A stretch of 64,000 nucleotides of DNA from Natrinema amylolyticus_A (GTDB taxonomy: Archaea; Halobacteriota; Halobacteria; Halobacteriales; Natrialbaceae): contig NZ_JBHUDI010000003.1 of NCBI RefSeq assembly GCF_042678045.1, positions 186,001 through 250,000 on the forward strand. Direction: 5' to 3'. The position numbers were made by a program, and so were the translations under genes. The notes under the pieces were generated by a model that made no database searches, was not told where the DNA came from, and was given only the letters and a program-made list of their open reading frames with translations. Shown here in pieces: positions 54,887 to 63,581 of the stretch; within the stretch, counting starts at the first letter, position 1, and each line of letters opens with the position of its first letter.

Positions 54887-55183
54887 TTACTGTTGTACCG
54901 TTTTCGATCGGATCTCGTCGCCCTCGCGCCACTGATAATAGTAGTACTCGGTCCCGGCGATCTCCGTCACCGAGACCGTCGCCCGTTCCGGGACGCCGTC
55001 GGGATACGTCTCCGGGTCGGCCGCGTCCGTACTGTCGTGTTGGTCCTTCCATGCGGCCAGCTTCTCGAGGTAGTCGCTTACGGCACGCAACGTCGCGGCG
55101 TCGTGTGCCGTGAGCTCGTCGCGTGTCGCCTCGCTGATGTCGCTCAGTTCCGGCGGCGGCGTCGGTCGCTCGTCCGGGGCCAT
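54887..55183 (-). CDS. Small haloarchaeal hypothetical protein (DUF6788-like)
   Basis: This 98-residue protein starts MAPDERPTPPPELSDISEAT at 55183; an upstream frame to 55366 covers the divergent promoter and is not used. A helical middle (TRDELTAHDAATLRAVSDYL, then EKLAAWKDQHD) precedes a strand-like end, TEYYYYQWREGDEIRSKTV, that resembles small nucleic-acid-binding domains of the DUF6788 kind. The assignment is tentative. It is convergent with the phosphoesterase gene and divergent from the small HTH gene at 55351. Confidence 0.6.
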   Translation of the reverse strand: MAPDERPTPPPELSDISEATRDELTAHDAATLRAVSDYLEKLAAWKDQHDSTDAADPETYPDGVPERATVSVTEIAGTEYYYYQWREGDEIRSKTVQQ

Positions 55184-55316
55184 AGCTGGCGTTGAGATCG
55201 GCGGACCCCTAAAACGTCGCTTTTGTGCTGCACTCGTCTCTCCTGAGGCGAATGTGACACGTTGTCTCGTCACATTTAGTATCCTAATAGTCACTAGTAC
55301 CCCAACTACGTGTAGA

Positions 55317-55325
55317 TTTATATAC
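55317..55325 (+). promoter_or_regulatory. TATA box of the small HTH gene
   Basis: TTTATATAC ends 26 bases before the ATG at 55351, which predicts a leaderless transcript typical of haloarchaea. Confidence 0.6.
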
Positions 55326-55350
55326 GTGAACGTGGCCCCTTCTGCCGACA

Positions 55351-55584
55351 ATGACGTCACAAACACACCGCCCTGCGACGCAGATCGGTCCGGTTCCGGA
55401 CGACCTCGAGTCAGCCCGCGCCAAACTCGTCTACATTTATCTCGAGGCGAGCGGCGGGGCCACGGCCGACGAACTCGGCGAGTTCCTGTCGATGAAGCAG
55501 ATCAACATCCTGAGCGTGCTGAACTCGCTGTCGAGTAGCGGCTACGTCGAGCAGTCAGGATCGGAGTACGTCGTCGCGAACTGA
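55351..55584 (+). CDS. Small winged-helix regulator (TrmB/MarR-like)
   Basis: This 77-residue protein consists almost wholly of one winged helix: LVYIYLEASGGATADELGEF, then MKQINILSVLNSLSSSGYVE (recognition helix) and a short wing (SGSEYVV). It is a haloarchaeal single-domain TrmB-like DNA-binding protein. The gene is just upstream of, and convergent with, glnA, so a link to nitrogen control is possible but unproven. Confidence 0.75.
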   Translation: MTSQTHRPATQIGPVPDDLESARAKLVYIYLEASGGATADELGEFLSMKQINILSVLNSLSSSGYVEQSGSEYVVAN

Positions 55585-55694
55585 TCGTCGGGGCGTAGCG
55601 TGGGAGATGCGGAGGTCGTCGCTCGTTCTGTCGTCGTGTCGTCACCACTCCTCGTGAGACGTATCTCCGCTCGAGGCCAAAACCGCGGTCGGTC

Positions 55695-57050
55695 TCAGAA
55701 GGTCTCGAGGTAGCGGTCGAGTTCCCACTGGGAGACGTCGACGAGGTACTCCTCGAATTCCTGGCGTTTGGCCTCGACGAACTTGGAGCCGACGTGGTCT
55801 CCGAGTGCGTTGTAGATGACCTCGTCGTCTTCGAGCGCGTCGACGGCTTCGCCGAGGTTGCTCGGCAGCGTCTCGATGCCGTACTCCTCGCGCTTCTGTT
55901 CGTCGAACTCGTAGATGTTCTCGCGAACCGGGTCGGGACACTCGAGGCCCTGCTCGATGCCGTCGAGACCGGCGTGGATCATGACGGCAAGTGCGAGGTA
56001 GGGGTTACACGACGGGTCGGGCGAGCGCAGTTCGACGCGCGAGGCGGCAGGGACGCGGGCTGCAGGCTTGCGGATCAGTGCCGAGCGGTTGCGGTCGGAC
56101 CAGGCGACGTAGACGGGTGCTTCGTAGCCCGGCACCAGCCGCTTGTAGCTGTTCACGGTGGGGTTCGCGACCGCCGTGATCGCCGGTGCGTGCTCTAAGA
56201 TGCCGGCGATGAAGGCGTGAGCGGTCTCCGAGAGATCGAACTCGTCGTCCCCGTCGTGGAAGGCATTCTCGCCGTCTTCGGTGAACAGCGAGAGGTGGGT
56301 GTGCATGCCCGAGCCGTTGATCTTCGGGATCGGTTTGGGCATGAACGTCGCGTGCTGGTCGTGCTGGGCGGCGATCGCGCGGACGACCGTGCGGAAGGTA
56401 CCGACGTTGTCGGCCGTCGTCAGCGCGTCGTCGTATTCGAAGTTGATCTCGTGTTGGCCGCGGGCGACCTCGTGATGGCTGGCTTCGATCTCGAAGCCCA
56501 TGTCCTCGAGGCCGTAGATGATATCCCGGCGGACGTCGGAGGCGAGGTCTTTCGGCGCGAGGTCGAAGTAGCCGCCGTAGTCGCCAGTTTCTGTCGTCGC
56601 ACGGCCCTCCTCGTCTTCTTCGAAGAGGAAGAACTCCGGTTCGGGCGCGGCGTTGACCGTATAGCCCATCTCGTCGGCGCGCTCTAAGGCGTTTTTGAGG
56701 ACGCGACGCGGGTCACCTTCGAAGGGTTCACCTGTCGAGGTGTCGATGACGTCACAGATCATGCGAGCCGACGCGCCATCCTCGCGGTTTTGCCACGGGA
56801 GGATGGCAAACGTATCGGGATCAGGCTTGAGCCGCATGTCAGACTCCTGAATGCGAACGAAGCCTTCGATCGAGGAGCCGTCGAAGTAAATCCCCTCAGT
56901 AAACGCCTTCTCGGCCTGTCGCGCCGGGACAGAGACGTTCTTGACCGTCCCCAGAATGTCGGTAAACTGCAACCGAAGGAAGTCGATGTCTTTCTCTTCG
57001 ATCTCGTCTAGCACGTCCGTTTCTGCAGCGGTGAGGTTTCCGTTCGTCAT
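55695..57050 (-). CDS. glnA: Glutamine synthetase, type I
   Basis: This 451-residue enzyme makes glutamine from glutamate, ammonia and ATP. Family blocks are YFDGSSIEGFVRIQESDM, APEPEFFLFEED, INFEYDDALTTADNV, KPIPKINGSGMHTHLSLF (ATP-site loop), NSYKRLVPGYEAPVYVAWSD and RSALIRKPA. The adenylylation Tyr loop of bacterial enzymes is not evident. A minus-strand TATA-like element CTTTAATAG lies near 57085. An IS605-type element has inserted about 280 bases upstream and might influence expression. Confidence 0.96.
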   Translation of the reverse strand: MTNGNLTAAETDVLDEIEEKDIDFLRLQFTDILGTVKNVSVPARQAEKAFTEGIYFDGSSIEGFVRIQESDMRLKPDPDTFAILPWQNREDGASARMICDVIDTSTGEPFEGDPRRVLKNALERADEMGYTVNAAPEPEFFLFEEDEEGRATTETGDYGGYFDLAPKDLASDVRRDIIYGLEDMGFEIEASHHEVARGQHEINFEYDDALTTADNVGTFRTVVRAIAAQHDQHATFMPKPIPKINGSGMHTHLSLFTEDGENAFHDGDDEFDLSETAHAFIAGILEHAPAITAVANPTVNSYKRLVPGYEAPVYVAWSDRNRSALIRKPAARVPAASRVELRSPDPSCNPYLALAVMIHAGLDGIEQGLECPDPVRENIYEFDEQKREEYGIETLPSNLGEAVDALEDDEVIYNALGDHVGSKFVEAKRQEFEEYLVDVSQWELDRYLETF

Positions 57051-57340
57051 CTTCTACTCGAGTCAAACAATGGATTCTACTATTAAAGCTCTACTGTTGT
57101 GGGCGAATATACGTAAATCGACTAAAAAGTGGCCGTACGTAGTTTATAATATGGTATAGTCAAAGTATGGTTGACAGCGGCCGAAAAACATCGTCGAAAC
57201 TGGATGATCGTGTAGTACTCTGTCGGAGAGGTGGTGTATCGGTCACTCACCGCCGCTCAGAGCGAACTTCGAGCGGCGGATTTCGGCGCCGGTCACCATC
57301 GTCCTAACTGGAATTCAGTGACTACTATCTTTAAGTAGCG
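57051..57340. other. Region between glnA and the tnpB element
   Basis: It holds the glnA promoter near 57085 and no gene. At 57316-57330, TTCAGTGACTACTAT resembles the right end of the MITEs (TTCAGTGGCTACTAT) but I see no matching left end, so it may be a truncated MITE. Confidence 0.4.
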
Positions 57341-57348
57341 AGAGAATC

Positions 57349-57366
57349 CCGCCGTTCACGGCGGGC
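57349..57366. repeat. Left-end hairpin of the tnpB element
   Basis: A perfect seven-pair stem with TTCA loop. The same loop and similar stem occur at the right end (58968-58985). Confidence 0.75.
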
Positions 57367-57468
57367 GTGAATCACGTCACTCAACTTCGCAATCCACGTG
57401 CGACAGCACTCCGAATACCCCACGCCAATACGAACTTTTAACGTACGAGGAAACGTACTGAAAAACGG

Positions 57469-57606
57469 ATGCGAGTTGACATCGCCATCGAACGTGGAAG
57501 CGACCTCCACGAACGAGTGAAAGAGTACTCCCGTGAGAACGGTCTGCGAATGGACTTCGCCTACGCCGAACTCGTGGAACAAGGCCTCGACGCTACCGAA
57601 GAATGA
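57469..57606 (+). CDS. Small protein encoded upstream of tnpB
   Basis: This 45-residue protein runs MRVDIAIERGSDLHERVKEY, then SRENGLRMDFAYAELVEQGL and DATEE. A first strand followed by two helices suggests a ribbon-helix-helix-like fold, the fold of small repressors. The stop overlaps the tnpB ATG (ATGA), so it is co-translated and belongs to the element. It might control tnpB expression; this is inference. Confidence 0.6.
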   Translation: MRVDIAIERGSDLHERVKEYSRENGLRMDFAYAELVEQGLDATEE

Positions 57607-58922
57607 GTGAGGAGTGCAAGACGCTCGAAGCGTATCTTGCCCCACCCACTCAGCACAAACAGCGCAAGCTCCACGACGAAAACGAGCGATACGAGACTCT
57701 CCTACGCGAGAGTTTCAACGGCGAGTGCGACACGATGAGTGCCGTCAATGAGGTCGTCAGCGGCGAAGACCTCAACTGGCACTCGAAAAACGCACTCAAA
57801 CAGTACGTCCCAAACCTCCTCGACGAAGACACGTATGATGCGAAGCAACTCGCAGACGACCACCCAATCCGCTACGCCAACACCGCAGCCGTCTTTGACC
57901 ATGATGAAGACCGCCACCACTCCATTTGATGGGAGGTACCACTCCCCGGTCGCGGGACGAACTTCTGGATTCCGCTCCAGTTGAACCCGGAACAAGAAGA
58001 CTGGTGGAACGCACTCATCGACGAAGACGACGAGAGCGTGTGGGCGGGTGAAATCCGCCTGCAACGCGACGGCAGTCGGTGGGTGTTGCACGTCACTGCG
58101 AACTACGAAGTCAAATCAGACCACTCGTGTTCGTGTGACAGTGACGACGTGACGCCCGTCGGGTTCGATGTGGGCGAGTCGAAACTCTTGGTGGGCTGTG
58201 CCCTCCGAGACAACACGCCCGTTGACCCGTTGTTCGTGGATGGTGGTCGCGTCCGACACCTCCGACAGAAACAAGCCTCTACTGAAGACCGGCTGAAACA
58301 GCGGTACGCCTCGAACCTCGTGGACGACCTCGTGTGGGGCCGGTGGCAAGACGCCATCGAAGACGAAGTAGAGAAAGCCTCCACACGGGCCGTCAAATAC
58401 GCTTCCCAATTCGAGAACCCGGTCATCGTCCTCGAATACCTCGACGGTATCACGGACGAAGACATCGGGAAGTACTGGAATCGACGGCTCGGTAAATGGC
58501 TGTTCTCCCGATTACAGTCACGCATCGAGGACAAAGCTGCGGAGCGCGGGATTCCTGTGGAATACGTGTATCCGCACTACACGTCGAAGACGTGCCATGC
58601 GTGCCAGCACATCGGGTACAGGCCCCATCAGGGAACGTTCCGATGTACGAATGAGGTGTGTTGGGTGTCGGAGTATCAAGCGGACTTGAACGCAGCAGCG
58701 AACATAGTCAATCGGCTAAATCCGTGGGGAGAGAGCCTGCCAGTGAAATCGGCAGGCAATGACTCGCCACGGTGTGGGGGTCAGTGGCAGGCCCGCCAAG
58801 ACACGTCATCGACCGAGGAACTCCCGTCCGAGAGGCGGGCTTCCGATGACAAGGTTTCGTCTAGCTCACCAGCAGTGGGAGCGGGGACAGAGCCGGAGAC
58901 CGGTGACACGTACACGTCTTGA
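57603..58922 (+). pseudogene. tnpB: TnpB RNA-guided nuclease gene with one premature TGA
   Basis: The frame codes 439 positions and is broken only by a TGA at 57927-57929 (after DHDEDRHHSI); it continues in the same frame with WEVPLPGRGTNFWIPLQLNP. All three RuvC residues are visible by my count: D189 (VGFDVGESKLL), E278 (VLEYLDGI) and D361 (YQADLNAA). The zinc finger CHAC...CTNEVC is also present. Homologues are expected to have Cys or another residue at the stop. TnpB uses an RNA from the element's end to cut target DNA. A C-terminal tail of about 60 residues past the RuvC domain overlaps the presumed guide RNA. Confidence 0.85.
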
Positions 58923-58990
58923 AACCTCAATCCAGCGCTTCGCTGGTATTCCACCTGCGGTGGAAGCCCCGGCGTTCACGCCGGGTGAGG
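58750..58990 (+). ncRNA. Predicted omega RNA region at the 3' end of tnpB
   Basis: In IS605-type elements the guide RNA overlaps the 3' end of tnpB and runs to the right end. Here the region from late tnpB to the right hairpin has several stems (CAGCGCTTCGCTGG-like at 58934-58946, CCACCTGCGGTGG at 58951-58963, and the terminal hairpin 58968-58985). Sense-overlapping RNAs of this kind are known from haloarchaeal IS605 elements. The exact ends are unknown. Confidence 0.5.
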
Positions 58991-59352
58991 ATGTCACAGC
59001 GCTGTGAGCGGGACCGCGAGCCGGCGGCTGCGAGTTCGGTCAGTGCCGTCAGACTCGAGAGACCGACTGCGATCGACGCCCGCCAGGCGCTCGCCGAGGC
59101 GTGAACTGTGTGCTGCCACGCGATGAACGGCCCCGACATCGCGCTCGCACGGGATGGTGCGGGCTCGGTCGATCGCGGACGCGTGGTAATCGTGGTTTCG
59201 CATTCGGGGCAGACGTATGCGAGCGACCGCTTCCGTGGTTGCAACTGCCAGTCGCCGTCGACGGGACTCGAGTGCTCACATTCCCAGCAGAACAGCGTCG
59301 CTTTCCGCCGGGTCGATGTTGCGTCATCGTGGTCAGTTGCGGACGGAATCAT
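58927..59352 (-). CDS. Zinc-ribbon protein (DUF8106-like) with C-terminus altered by the tnpB element
   Basis: The protein starts MIPSATDHDDATSTRRKATL at 59352. A zinc ribbon is formed by FCWECEHSSPVDGDWQLQPR and AYVCPECETTITTRPR, the haloarchaeal DUF8106 pattern. After about residue 110 the frame reads into the element, so the last 25-30 residues (including TRRERRGFHRRWNTSEALD) are not native. Function is unknown. It could be an intact small protein with a replaced tail or a truncated one. Confidence 0.6.
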   Translation of the reverse strand: MIPSATDHDDATSTRRKATLFCWECEHSSPVDGDWQLQPRKRSLAYVCPECETTITTRPRSTEPAPSRASAMSGPFIAWQHTVHASASAWRASIAVGLSSLTALTELAAAGSRSRSQRCDILTRRERRGFHRRWNTSEALD

Positions 59353-59559
59353 CGAAGGTGGATAGCGTAGCCAGGCATAAAGGTAGGGCCGTTGCGTAGT
59401 GCACATACGAGTCGGTTGTCGTGAATATTCACTACGAGACCAGCACTCGATCTGAAGCGTGGATTGGAACATCGTGCGATACGATCATAGCAGCTATTAC
59501 TGGGCTCGTCACCGCTGCTTGGCGTCACAAGTATCCGTGGGGGGCCCGTACTCGTCTCT

Positions 59560-59910
59560 ATGTCCACACCCACTAAGCCACGCCAACTCGAGACCGGCGA
59601 CGAACTCGACGAGTTCGTCGAGACACACGACGTTGCACTCGTCGAGTTTTATACCAGCGGGTGTGCGATGTGTCAGGCGATGGAACCGGTACTGGGTAAC
59701 GTCGCGCGTGCAACGGACGTCGCGATCGGGATGATCAATCCCCGCGATGACGCCGACCTCGTCGGCCGCTTCAACGTTCAGTCGGTACCACTGTTGATCC
59801 TATTCGAGGACGGAACTGAAACTGCGCGACTGGCGGACGGATTCCAGGGCGGTGACGCCGTCACCGAGTTCCTGTCGGCGAACGTTCCGGACACCGTCGA
59901 CGCGAGCTAA
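59560..59910 (+). CDS. Thioredoxin-fold protein
   Basis: This 116-residue protein has ALVEFYTSGCAMCQAMEPVL with a C-x-x-C redox centre (CAMC instead of the classical CGPC), the cis-Pro segment VQSVPLLILFEDG and a normal thioredoxin length. It should act as a cytoplasmic disulfide reductase or exchange protein. It is monocistronic. Confidence 0.9.
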   Translation: MSTPTKPRQLETGDELDEFVETHDVALVEFYTSGCAMCQAMEPVLGNVARATDVAIGMINPRDDADLVGRFNVQSVPLLILFEDGTETARLADGFQGGDAVTEFLSANVPDTVDAS

Positions 59911-60078
59911 CGGTACTGCTCGGAAGTCTCACTCTCTCGGTGGGCGTCCTCAGACGGCGCTGGATTCGCAAGAACACAGCACGAGACGGTAGCACAAACG
60001 CCTTCGGAGATCTCTGCCCGCAGGGCAACTGTGACGGTCGCTCTCGTGTTCGTGTGTCGAATATTTCTCCGGTCTCAC

Positions 60079-60411
60079 TCACTCGTCAGGCTCGAGTTCG
60101 CTTGGATCGAGCTCGCCGTCGAGATACTGTTCGCCCAGGTCGGACACTTCGTAGACGCCGGTAATGGGATTGTTCAGGAGGCCATATTTAGTCAGCTCTC
60201 GACACCGGTAGGCGCCGAAGTTGCCCGGACAGAGTCCGGCCTCGTCGAGCTGGGCGGGTTCGAAGGCGTCTTCGGACTGCAGGAACTCGAGGATCGGTTT
60301 GTCTACGGGCTCCATCCACTCGGCGTCCGTTTCCTGCTCCGCTTCGGTCTCGGATTCGGTCTCGGTCTCGGCTGCCGGTTCGTCCGAAGCGTCGGTCGTG
60401 GACTCGTCCAT
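60079..60411 (-). CDS. Winged-helix protein, phiH1-repressor-like
   Basis: This protein of about 110 residues starts MDESTTDASDEPAAE (60411; an ATG at 60426 would add MDRYS). A very acidic N-terminal 35 residues precede a winged-helix domain: PVDKPILEFLQSEDAFEPAQ, CRELTKYGLLNNPITGVYEV, LGEQYLDGELDP. This layout is common in haloarchaeal regulators related to the phage phiH1 repressor. Target unknown. Confidence 0.72.
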   Translation of the reverse strand: MDESTTDASDEPAAETETESETEAEQETDAEWMEPVDKPILEFLQSEDAFEPAQLDEAGLCPGNFGAYRCRELTKYGLLNNPITGVYEVSDLGEQYLDGELDPSELEPDE

Positions 60412-60632
60412 AGAGTACCTATCCATCTCCTCGGAGGAATGTGTTTCTGAAACAGCCGCGGTCAGAGCACGGGAACCACCGCCACGAAGCGGGCACCACC
60501 ACCGACAGTCACTGCACAGCCGAACGGCAAGCCGTCGATCGATGTGGCTCTCAGCTTAGTTGGGGCGGGGAGGGACCACGGCCGGTCCGTCTCCCCGTGT
60601 AGCGATGGCGAGTGGCGGCGCGGCACTGGCAC

Positions 60633-61049
60633 CTACTGTGTCGATGCAGCGTAATCGACGTGCACGTTCGGGGTCGTCGCCGGTTCCTGACCCGTAATGC
60701 CGCGGTCGACGAACGTGACATCGGTCAGGTCGCCGGTAAATCGGAACGTCACCGTTCCAGACTCGATCGTCCCTTCGACGGTGGTACCCGAGCGGACGGC
60801 TACGTCCGCTACCGAATCGTCTGCGGTGGGTTCGATCGCTCCGTCGACGGTCAGTTCGAAACTCGAGGGTGCCCCCTGCCCGATAATCGTCAGCGCGCTG
60901 GGCCAGTCGCCTGCGCGGGCCTCCGACGGCCGTCTCGTTGCCGCGATCGTCGCGGGCGGGCGGGTACTGCTCGATGTACCGTTTTGGTCCCCGAAGTCAC
61001 TACGGTCACGACTCTCGTCGCGACCGTCCGTTCCGTTCGTCTGTGCCAT
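60633..61049 (-). CDS. Haloarchaeal hypothetical protein with a beta-rich conserved domain
   Basis: This 138-residue protein has a polar, disordered N-terminus (about 45 residues) and then a beta-strand domain (ALTIIGQGAPSSFELTVDGA, GTVTFRFTGDLTDVTFVDRG) ending NVHVDYAAS. Domains of this type recur in many haloarchaeal proteins of unknown role and can carry signals beyond the I-x-G-x-G-x-P-x-x-F block. I cannot name the function. Confidence 0.6.
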   Translation of the reverse strand: MAQTNGTDGRDESRDRSDFGDQNGTSSSTRPPATIAATRRPSEARAGDWPSALTIIGQGAPSSFELTVDGAIEPTADDSVADVAVRSGTTVEGTIESGTVTFRFTGDLTDVTFVDRGITGQEPATTPNVHVDYAASTQ

Positions 61050-61249
61050 ATAGTGAACACAATCGAGTATAGACGTATAGATCTCCCTATTGAACTAACG
61101 ATATCTTTTGGTGAAATATAACTACTCGAGCGGAACAACGGCGGAATTTTGCGCGAACCTGTCGGATCCCGATCCTGGGACCGGCGTCACGGACTCGCCC
61201 GGGTGGGAATCGACACGACCGAGAGCGAGTATCAGGTGGCCGTGTCGCG

Positions 61250-61331
61250 ATAGTAACAACTGAAACGATTTACACACTGATCGCACAGCACTCGTGCGGT
61301 CAGGTGTGTATTGATGTTCAGTGGCTACTAT
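61250..61331. mobile_element. Palindromic MITE, copy B
   Basis: This 82-base element starts ATAGTAACAACTGAAACG and ends TTCAGTGGCTACTAT. Internally ACACACTGATCGCAC pairs with GTGCGGTCAGGTGTGT, so the whole element folds into a long hairpin. TA dinucleotides flank it. It matches copy A at 11179-11262 along its full length with scattered changes. It supplies the last codons and stop of the small gene at 61318. Confidence 0.7.
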
Positions 61332-61557
61332 CGCCGTCGTCCTCGAGAAGGCCGAGGTCGCTAGCGGCGAGATCCGCGATCCGATCGGCGATGTCGGGAT
61401 CGACTGCGGCGACGTCGTCACCGTCGTGGAGTTGCTCGTTGTGCCGGTCGATCGCGTCGGCCACGTCGGCCAGTGGGATGCGGGAGGTCGTCTCGCAGGC
61501 AGGGCAGACGATCGGGACGCGCGGGCCGTCCTCGTCCGCGTCGGTCGTGTTCGCCAT
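61318..61557 (-). CDS. Small zinc-binding haloarchaeal protein
   Basis: This 79-residue protein has an acidic start (MANTTDADEDGP) and VPIVCPACETTSRIPLADVA with one C-x-x-C pair, then a helix, DAIDRHNEQLHDGDDVAAVD, in which two His could complete a metal site. The last residues (DSSH) and the stop are encoded by MITE copy B, so the natural C-terminus may have been cut. Function unknown. Confidence 0.6.
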   Translation of the reverse strand: MANTTDADEDGPRVPIVCPACETTSRIPLADVADAIDRHNEQLHDGDDVAAVDPDIADRIADLAASDLGLLEDDGDSSH

Positions 61558-61944
61558 TTGGCGAGTGTCTCGCGCCGATCGTCAAAACTGAATTGATTCG
61601 ACGCTCGCGGGTCGACTGTAGCATCGAGACGTTGCTCTCCCGAACCAGCCACCTCAATGGCATGACAGGTCATGTGATACTTATAATCTCGTGTGCCGAC
61701 CAATTTCGTCGCTCTCTGGTGATTTCGGCCAGCAGTATTATAGTGATCCGATCGAATCATCAGGTAGACGGGGGTACGACAGTCTGTTGGTGGGATATCC
61801 TGCCTGATCCGTTCGCCCCGTCACCGCATGCGAGGAGCTCCATGGTTCCCGGCTACAGCTGTGTAGCCGTTCCCTGTCTTTCGTTCCAGTACCGCACTCG
61901 TGAGTGAGCCGTCACAGCGCCTCGAGCCGGCTGGGAGTCCGGCG
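61558..61944. other. Non-coding stretch
   Basis: About 390 bases between the small zinc protein and the PGF-CTERM gene. Frames here are short and lack motifs. AT-rich bases near 61735-61760 may be promoter sequence for the minus-strand gene at 61318. Confidence 0.35.
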
Positions 61945-62871
61945 TTAGCTGCGATAGCGTGCGAGGACGGCAACTGACAGTGCAACGATGGCCGTGAGCA
62001 CGCCGAATCCGGGCATCATATCGTCCGTGCTGGATGGCTCATCGTCGTCGTCGGTCGTCTGTGACTCGGTCGACTCGGTCGAGTTCGACTCGGTGGGATC
62101 GAACCGCTCGTCAGCCGGCGCATCGAGTTGCAAGACGACGACGGCCTGCGCGTGCGTTGCGTTCTCGGCCGCGTTGTAGGTCCAGCCACCGCCCGCTTCG
62201 TCGTACGGTTCCGCGGCGTCGATCGGATCGATATCCGTATCCCAGCCGTCTCCCTCGGGGACCTGCTGGATGTAGCCGACGACGTCGATCCGGTCGGCGT
62301 ACTCGCCGCTGAGCTGGGCTTCGCCGTACGTGAGCGTCGCGTCCTCAGGGTTGCCGTGGAGTTCGATACAGTGCGAGTCCATGTAGCCGTCCCCCTGTGC
62401 GACGTCCGGACTCGTCCCGAACTGGTCGCCGTCGAGCGGGAACTCGTGGTGTTCGTTCATCGGAAACTCGACGGTCATCGGATCGGCCTCGGAGTGCCAC
62501 GTCGTCGCACCGCCGGTCGGGATCGTCACCGTCGTGTTCGGTACCGACTCACCGATGACCGGATCGCCGTTCTCGTTGAGCAACGTGACGCAGATCTTCC
62601 CGGAACCATCACCGAGGTACGGGCTTCGATACTCGTCGCGCGGGTTCTCGTAGCTGACCCAGCTTCCGTCGTCGGCTGCTGCCTCGAAGTACGGATCGCC
62701 CGGCTCCGGCGCAGGTTGGCGGTACGCTTCCTCCGACACCGTTTCGTTCCCATCAGGCGGGGCACCGACAGCCCCCGTCGCAGCGAGCCCGACGATTACG
62801 GCCAGCCCAACTCCGAGTGCGAGCAGTCGTCGGCTGGCGGAGATTCCTCGAGGCCCATCTACTCCCGCCAT
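61945..62871 (-). CDS. Secreted PGF-CTERM protein
   Basis: This 308-residue protein starts MAGVDGPRGISASRRLLALG (62871), giving a Sec-type signal peptide (hydrophobic to about residue 36, ending GAVGA). The mature part is acidic and has two Cys. A Thr/Ser/Asp/Glu-rich linker follows (ESTESQTTDDDDEPSSTDD), then MPGFGVLTAIVALSVAVLA-R. That last pattern is the PGF-CTERM signal removed by archaeosortase A, which attaches the protein to membrane lipid. Several N-x-T/S sequons are present, so AglB may glycosylate it. The specific role is unknown. Confidence 0.85.
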   Translation of the reverse strand: MAGVDGPRGISASRRLLALGVGLAVIVGLAATGAVGAPPDGNETVSEEAYRQPAPEPGDPYFEAAADDGSWVSYENPRDEYRSPYLGDGSGKICVTLLNENGDPVIGESVPNTTVTIPTGGATTWHSEADPMTVEFPMNEHHEFPLDGDQFGTSPDVAQGDGYMDSHCIELHGNPEDATLTYGEAQLSGEYADRIDVVGYIQQVPEGDGWDTDIDPIDAAEPYDEAGGGWTYNAAENATHAQAVVVLQLDAPADERFDPTESNSTESTESQTTDDDDEPSSTDDMMPGFGVLTAIVALSVAVLARYRS

Positions 62872-63194
62872 GGTCACGCCTCGTCTCCAGCGATACCTGC
62901 CGCGAAATCGATCACACAACTGTTCGACCGCGCTGACTGTCTGAATGTCACACGGGTCATCGAACTGACGTACCTGATACCCTATTCTATATATGAGTGT
63001 GCTACCTCGCAGGTAGACGGCTGCTACCGACAGTAGAGGGCAGTTAAACGACGAGCTCAGAGAGATCAGCGCTCGACGAGCGAACGCGGTGTTCTCACCA
63101 CGGACGGGTGCAACACGATGGGACGGGGCAGAACGGTCGGTCCCACGCGAGCGCTGGCCGGCCGCTTTTCTGACCGGTCACGATACCACCACCG
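62872..63194. other. Divergent intergenic region
   Basis: About 320 bases. CTATATATGAG near 62986-62996 gives a minus-strand TATA-like element (CTCATATATAG) for the PGF-CTERM gene. No gene is seen in it. Confidence 0.4.
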
Positions 63195-63581
63195 ATGAGC
63201 AACGAGCAACCGGATCGCGACCGCGTGCAGGATCGTGCCGAACAGCGTCAGTCCGAGCGAGCCGACCACACCGAATCGATCTTCGACGCCGTCGAGCGCG
63301 ACCTCGGCGAGCTCGAGTATCCAGTCACCAGCGAAGAACTCGCCACAGAGTACGCCACCGAGCCGATCGACATGCCAAACGAGACGGAGTCGCTGGGCAG
63401 CGTCTTCGACCGACTGGCCGGCGAACAGTACGACTCACCGGAAGAGGTCCGCGAGGCTGCCTACGGCGAGGTCACCGGCGAGGCCGGCAGTCCCAACGAG
63501 GCCAACCTCGAGCGAGATCTCGACGAACTGGACGACGAGAACGGAGGATCGATCAGCGAGCGCGGAGGCGGCACGAACTAG
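63195..63581 (+). CDS. DUF5789 family haloarchaeal protein
   Basis: This 128-residue acidic protein has a disordered start and then SIFDAVERDLGELEYPVTSE, IDMPNETESLGSVFDRLAGE and YDSPEEVREAAYGEVTGEAG. This is the pattern of haloarchaeal DUF5789 proteins, small soluble proteins of unknown role. The tail ends SISERGGGTN. Confidence 0.75.
   Translation: MSNEQPDRDRVQDRAEQRQSERADHTESIFDAVERDLGELEYPVTSEELATEYATEPIDMPNETESLGSVFDRLAGEQYDSPEEVREAAYGEVTGEAGSPNEANLERDLDELDDENGGSISERGGGTN

Larger units (their letters stand above)
57340..59000 (+). mobile_element. IS200/IS605-type (IS1341-like) tnpB element without tnpA
   Basis: The element carries imperfect terminal hairpins, CCCGCCG-TTCA-CGGCGGG at 57349-57366 on the left and CCCGGCG-TTCA-CGCCGGG at 58968-58985 on the right. 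Such subterminal hairpins are recognised by Y1 transposases of this family. Between them lie a small 45-codon gene and tnpB; there is no tnpA, so movement would need a transposase from elsewhere. Outer limits are approximate. The right end lies inside the C-terminal codons of a zinc-ribbon gene. Confidence 0.75.

Noticed and set aside
57927..57929. TGA in tnpB as a selenocysteine codon
   Set aside because: Haloarchaea are not known to use selenocysteine and no insertion element is evident; premature stop or sequence error is simpler.
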